Of a stretch of 64,000 nucleotides of DNA, positions 60,811 through 64,000 are shown piece by piece (positions within the stretch are counted from its first letter, which is position 1; each line of letters opens with the position of its first letter). The translations under genes were made by a program, and so were the position numbers. The stretch comes from Streptomyces sp. NRRL F-5135 (GTDB taxonomy: Bacteria; Actinomycetota; Actinomycetes; Streptomycetales; Streptomycetaceae). The notes under the pieces were generated by a model. That model did not search any database and had not been told where the DNA came from. It saw nothing but the letters and a program-made list of their open reading frames with translations. The stretch lies in contig NZ_JOHR01000009.1 of assembly GCF_000719775.1 (NCBI RefSeq), forward strand, positions 124,001 to 188,000. Direction: 5' to 3'.

Positions 60811-62262
60811 CTACCGCCCGGCTCCGACAGCCCGTCGCCCCTGTGGACAACTCGGCGTCCGGCCCGGACGCCGCCGCACCACCAGCGCGAGCAGCGCGGC
60901 CGCCGCGCACAGCGCGCCCGACCCCGCCCACACCGGGTCGTACGACCCGAACGTGTCCCGTACGACCCCGCCGGCGCCCGCCATGAGCCCGGCCCCGACC
61001 TGGTGCGCGGCGCTGACCCAGCCGAAGACGATCGCGCTGTCGTCGCCGTGGAACTCCCGGCAGAGCGCGATCACCGGCGGGACCGTCGCCACGTCGAGGA
61101 GTCCGAAGAACACCGCGAACAGCACCAGCGGAGCCCGGACCGTGGCGCTCATCAGAAACGGCAGCACCACCAGCGAGACACCCCGCAGCACGAAGTAGCC
61201 CGCGAGCAGCCGCCGGGGGTCGAACCGGTCGGTCAGCCAGCCGGAGCCCACCGTGCCCGCCACGTTGCACACACCGATCAGCGCGAGGACCGAGGACGCC
61301 GCGGTCGCGGGCATGCCGTGGTCGTGCGCTGCGGGCGTGAAGCTGCTCCACATGACGCCGTTGGTCGAGGCACCGCACACGGCGAAGACGCCGGCGAGCA
61401 GCCAGAAGCCGCGCGTACGCGCCGCGTCCAGCAGGACGCGCACGGTGCGCCGCGCCGCGCCGCGCGCGGGGACCGGGCGGGCGGCGTCCTCCCCGTCCCC
61501 CTCCTCGGCGCCGTACGGACGCGACCCGGCACCGTACGGACGTGTCCCCGCGTCGGCCGGACGGTCCGCCATCAGCAGCCTGACGGGCGGGAGCAGGACG
61601 AGCGCGGCGAGCGCCACCGCCATCAGCGCCGGGCGCCAGCCGTGGCGTTCGACCACCCAGGAGAGCACCGGAAGGAACGCGAACTGCCCGAACACCCCGG
61701 CGGCGGTGAGCACCCCGGTGACCAGGCCACGCCGCCGTACGAACCAGCGCTGGGCGACGACCGCGGCGAACGTCGTCGCCAGCGCGCCGCTGCCGAGCCC
61801 GACCAGCAGTCCCCAGCTGAGGACGAACTGCCAGGGGGCCGTCATGACGGTGGTCAGCAGGCCGCCCGCGGCGAGGCAGGCGAGGGCGGCCGGCACGGTC
61901 CGCCGCGTGCCGAAACGATCCATCAGCGCCGCCGCGAACGGAGCCGTCAGCCCGTACAGCACCATGTTGAGCGAGACCGCGACCCCGATCGTGGAGCGCG
62001 ACCAGCCGAAGGCGCCGTGCAGGGGACCGACCAGTGTTCCGGAGAGCGTGCTGAAGCTTCCCGCGGCGACGATCACCAAGGTCGCGGCGAGGGCGACCCA
62101 CCAGGCGCGGTGCACCCGCGGGACGCGCCCGCGAGGGCCGTGTCCGCCGGGGCCGTCTCCGCCAGGGCCGTCTCCGCCGCGTGGGCGGGTCCCGGGCAGG
62201 GACGTTTCCGCGGTGGCCGCCTCCGTCGTGCGCGTCTCGCCTGTTGATCGCGTTGATCCCAT
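60811..62262 (-). CDS. MFS transporter
   Basis: The protein is 483 residues with 12 predicted helices: VALAATLVIVAAGSFSTLSG, SLNMVLYGLTAPFAAALMDR with motif A-like DRFGTRRTVPAALA, and LLAGYFVLRGVSLVVLPFLM. The N-terminus (~45 residues) is charged and Gly-rich. It resembles the oxalate/formate or monocarboxylate MFS type, but the substrate cannot be told. It is divergent from the GlxA-type regulator, with 71 bp between. Confidence 0.88.
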   Translation of the reverse strand: MGSTRSTGETRTTEAATAETSLPGTRPRGGDGPGGDGPGGHGPRGRVPRVHRAWWVALAATLVIVAAGSFSTLSGTLVGPLHGAFGWSRSTIGVAVSLNMVLYGLTAPFAAALMDRFGTRRTVPAALACLAAGGLLTTVMTAPWQFVLSWGLLVGLGSGALATTFAAVVAQRWFVRRRGLVTGVLTAAGVFGQFAFLPVLSWVVERHGWRPALMAVALAALVLLPPVRLLMADRPADAGTRPYGAGSRPYGAEEGDGEDAARPVPARGAARRTVRVLLDAARTRGFWLLAGVFAVCGASTNGVMWSSFTPAAHDHGMPATAASSVLALIGVCNVAGTVGSGWLTDRFDPRRLLAGYFVLRGVSLVVLPFLMSATVRAPLVLFAVFFGLLDVATVPPVIALCREFHGDDSAIVFGWVSAAHQVGAGLMAGAGGVVRDTFGSYDPVWAGSGALCAAAALLALVVRRRPGRTPSCPQGRRAVGAGR

Positions 62263-62333
62263 GCACTCGACAGTGCGCCCGTCGGTTCGGCTGTTCGAGT
62301 TGCCCGACAGTCAGGACGGGAAAGAATCGGGCC

Positions 62334-63386
62334 ATGGCAGCTTCTCGTCGTTCTCACGGTCCTCGCCATCCCGGCCGTCCCGGCCGTCCCGGCCGTCCGG
62401 GTTCCCACCGTGTCGCCGTGCTCGTCCGTCCCGGCCTGCTCCAGATGGAGCTGGGGATCGTGCACCAACTGTTCGGCAAGGCCGTGTCCGCTTCGGGCGA
62501 GCCGCTGTACACCGTGCTGACCTGCACGCTCTCCCCCGGGGCGATACGTACCGACGCGGATGTCACGGTCAATGTGGCGCACGGCCCCGAGGTGCTGGCC
62601 GAGGCGGACACGGTGATCGTGCCGACCTCGGACGAGGACTACACGCCGGGCGACGGACGGCTCGACGCGCCCCTCGCCGCCGCGCTGGGGCTGATCAGGC
62701 CCGGCACACGGATCGCCTCCATCTGCACGGGTTCGTTCGTCCTGGCCGCCGCCGGGCTGCTCAAGGGCCGGCGGGCCACGACCCACTGGCAGTCCTGTGA
62801 TCAGTTCCGCGCGCTGCACCCCGATGTGCTGCTCGATCCCGACGTCCTCTATACGGAGGACGGCGATGTGCTCACCTCCGCGGGCGTGGCCTCCGGGATC
62901 GATCTGTGCCTGCACATGATCAGGAGCGACCACGGGGTGGCGGTCGCCAACGCCGTGGCCCGTACCACCGTCGTGCCCCCGCACCGGGACGGCGGCCAGG
63001 CCCAGTACATCCGCCGCCCGGTCCCCGAGCCGACGGTCTCCTCGACCCGCAGGGCGCGCGCCTGGGCCGTGGACAACCTCGACCGTCCGCTGCCGCTGCG
63101 GGAGTTGGCCGCCCTGGAGTCCATGAGCGTACGGACGTTCACACGCCGCTTCCGTGAGGAGATGGGGCTCTCACCGGCCCAATGGCTGATACGCCAGCGC
63201 GTCGAACGGGCCCGCCAGCTTCTGGAGGAGAGCGACCTCCCCGTCGACCGGGTGGCGGCCAACTCCGGTTTCGGTACGGCGGTGTCGCTCCGGCACCACC
63301 TCCAGGAGGCCACGGGCGTGACCCCGACGGCGTACAGGAGGACGTTCCGGGGGCCGGGAGAGACCGACCGGGAGGCGGCCGGATGA
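62334..63386 (+). CDS. GlxA-family (AraC/XylS) transcriptional regulator
   Basis: The protein is 350 residues from ATG 62334. Residues 10-25 contain RPGRPGRPG from a 9-bp DNA repeat (62372-62398). A DJ-1/PfpI-like domain follows (VAVLVRPGLLQMELGIVHQL, then RIASICTGSFVLAAAGLLKG). The C-terminal AraC double helix-turn-helix includes LAALESMSVRTFTRRFREEM and VAANSGFGTAVSLRHHLQEA. Relatives control catabolic or stress genes. The divergent MFS gene is the likely target. Confidence 0.92.
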   Translation: MAASRRSHGPRHPGRPGRPGRPGSHRVAVLVRPGLLQMELGIVHQLFGKAVSASGEPLYTVLTCTLSPGAIRTDADVTVNVAHGPEVLAEADTVIVPTSDEDYTPGDGRLDAPLAAALGLIRPGTRIASICTGSFVLAAAGLLKGRRATTHWQSCDQFRALHPDVLLDPDVLYTEDGDVLTSAGVASGIDLCLHMIRSDHGVAVANAVARTTVVPPHRDGGQAQYIRRPVPEPTVSSTRRARAWAVDNLDRPLPLRELAALESMSVRTFTRRFREEMGLSPAQWLIRQRVERARQLLEESDLPVDRVAANSGFGTAVSLRHHLQEATGVTPTAYRRTFRGPGETDREAAG

Positions 63387-63478
63387 CCGCCGGCCGCCCG
63401 GTCGGCCGTACCTCGGAACGAGTTCGCCCCGCGTCGCGTGCGTCACCACGTGCCCACCACGCGTATGTCACCGAACAC

Positions 63479-63520
63479 GCGTCACAATGCGCGCATCACA
63501 ACGCGCGCGTCACAACGCGT
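63479..63520. repeat. 14-bp tandem array across a stop codon
   Basis: Units GCGTCACAATGCGC, GCATCACAACGCGC and GCGTCACAACGCGT are head to tail (63479-63492, 63493-63506, 63507-63520). The last unit includes the stop codon of the isomerase gene (63510-63512). Confidence 0.85.
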
Positions 63521-64000
63521 GTCTCACGTACCGCCGCACGACCTCCTGGAGCAGTCGCACGCCGTCCCCCTGCCACAGCCGCTCGTTGAACAGCTCCACC
63601 TCGACCGGCCCGTCGTAGCCCGCAGCCTCCACCCGTTCACGCCAGGCCCTCAAGTCGACCGAGCCGTCGCCGAGCTGGCCGCGGCCGTTCAGGACGCCCT
63701 CGGGAAGAGGCGTGGTCCAGTCGGCCAGTTGGAAGGAGAAGATGCGCTCCCCCGCGCGGGCGACGGCCGCCGGCGCGCGGTCGTCCCACCAGATGTGGTA
63801 GGTGTCCACGACGACCCCGACCTGGTCGGCGGGAAAGCGTTCGGCCAGTTCCAGAGCCTGGTCGAGGGTCGAGACCACGCAGCGGTCCGAGGCGAACATC
63901 GGGTGCAGCGGTTCGATCGCCAGGCGCACACCGCGGTCGCCCGCGTACGGAGCCAGCTCGGCCAGCGCGTCGGCGATGCTCTCACGGGCCGCCGCGAGGT
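63510..64000 (-). CDS. Sugar-phosphate isomerase/epimerase (5' partial)
   Basis: The frame is open to the window end, so the N-terminus is missing; the GTG at 63929 is internal. The visible 163 codons belong to the xylose-isomerase-like TIM barrel: RLAIEPLHPMFASDRCVVST with the metal-binding glutamate, VVVDTYHIWWDD with aspartate and histidine, RIFSFQLADW and GPVEVELFNERLW with the last glutamate. Hydroxypyruvate isomerases, tagatose epimerases and IolE-like enzymes share these. The substrate cannot be given. Confidence 0.85.
   Translation of the reverse strand, partial: LAAARESIADALAELAPYAGDRGVRLAIEPLHPMFASDRCVVSTLDQALELAERFPADQVGVVVDTYHIWWDDRAPAAVARAGERIFSFQLADWTTPLPEGVLNGRGQLGDGSVDLRAWRERVEAAGYDGPVEVELFNERLWQGDGVRLLQEVVRRYVRHAL

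Noticed and set aside
58267..62247. A 1326-codon open frame on the plus strand
   Set aside because: It is the antisense of recD2 and the MFS gene. Its product is Arg/Gly/His-rich low complexity with no domain, a common artefact of high-GC codon bias.

Overview
The window looks like a Streptomyces chromosome, or a very close relative. GC content is very high, start codons are often GTG, and many gene families are typical of the genus: XRE/DUF397 pairs, RsbW-like ATPases, DUF5954, DUF317 and the DUF574 methyltransferase. No species call is possible from sequence reading alone.

Bases 1 to about 17,690 form a mobile-DNA island made of worn-out parts. It starts with the end of a membrane-anchored surface protein, then a pile of insertion-sequence scars (IS1380-type end, two IS5 halves, an IS3 remnant) around an enoyl-CoA hydratase/HxlR pair, and an apparently intact IS1380 element (about 4461-6095). 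A zinc-knuckle/GGRGI phage-type gene follows, then a deleted three-gene tyrosine-recombinase transposition module (7445-10867). That module cut through a cytosine methyltransferase gene whose last 43 codons remain, fused in gene order to a DnaB-N-like gene and a DUF317 gene, a set common in actinomycete integrative elements. A pentapeptide-repeat protein, a second broken recombinase/coiled-coil set and a DUF5655 nuclease-like gene lead to the 3' half of a tRNA-Arg(TCT) at 17638-17686. I read this as the right attachment site (attR) of the element.

From 17.7 kb onward the window reads as ordinary chromosome. 17.8-20.0 kb: a TetR repressor and divergent FAD monooxygenase with twin operators. 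20.2-28.6 kb: a small secreted protein, DUF5954, a tightly overlapped operon (50-aa peptide, APH-like kinase, methyltransferase-like/NUDIX fusion), then DUF574 methyltransferase, DUF397, XRE, anti-sigma-like ATPase and a LuxR-type regulator. 28.7-32.1 kb: an ABC-2 permease and an unusual secreted-hydrolase/ABC-ATPase fusion. 32.4-35.7 kb: a GNAT, TetR/SDR pair and MFS exporter. 36.0-38.5 kb: a DegT aminotransferase and NAD-dependent epimerase operon. 38.7-44.8 kb: DUF4291, a second XRE/DUF397 set with a frameshift, another ATPase, a discoidin-domain protein and asnB.

45.2-52.8 kb is a complete-looking myo-inositol catabolic cluster: iolC, aldolase, iolB, iolD and mmsA in one overlapping minus-strand operon, with a divergent inosose-dehydratase-like gene. 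Back-to-back TTGACA boxes and an inverted repeat lie between the two units. 52.9-56.5 kb holds an MMPL exporter with its TetR regulator and a copper chaperone behind a CsoR-type box. 57.0-64.0 kb holds citrate synthase, RecD2 helicase, an MFS protein, a GlxA-type AraC regulator and a sugar-phosphate isomerase cut by the window end.

The strongest candidate for something undescribed is at 56.6-56.92 kb. A good plus-strand promoter is followed by four hairpins that all present a [U/G]UGGGG hexaloop on different but fully paired stems, ending in a U-tract terminator. Other notable items are the hydrolase-ABC fusion, the peptide-kinase-NUDIX operon, the SD-sequestering hairpin of the IS1380 element, and a recurring habit of short locus-specific tandem arrays that begin at or span stop codons.
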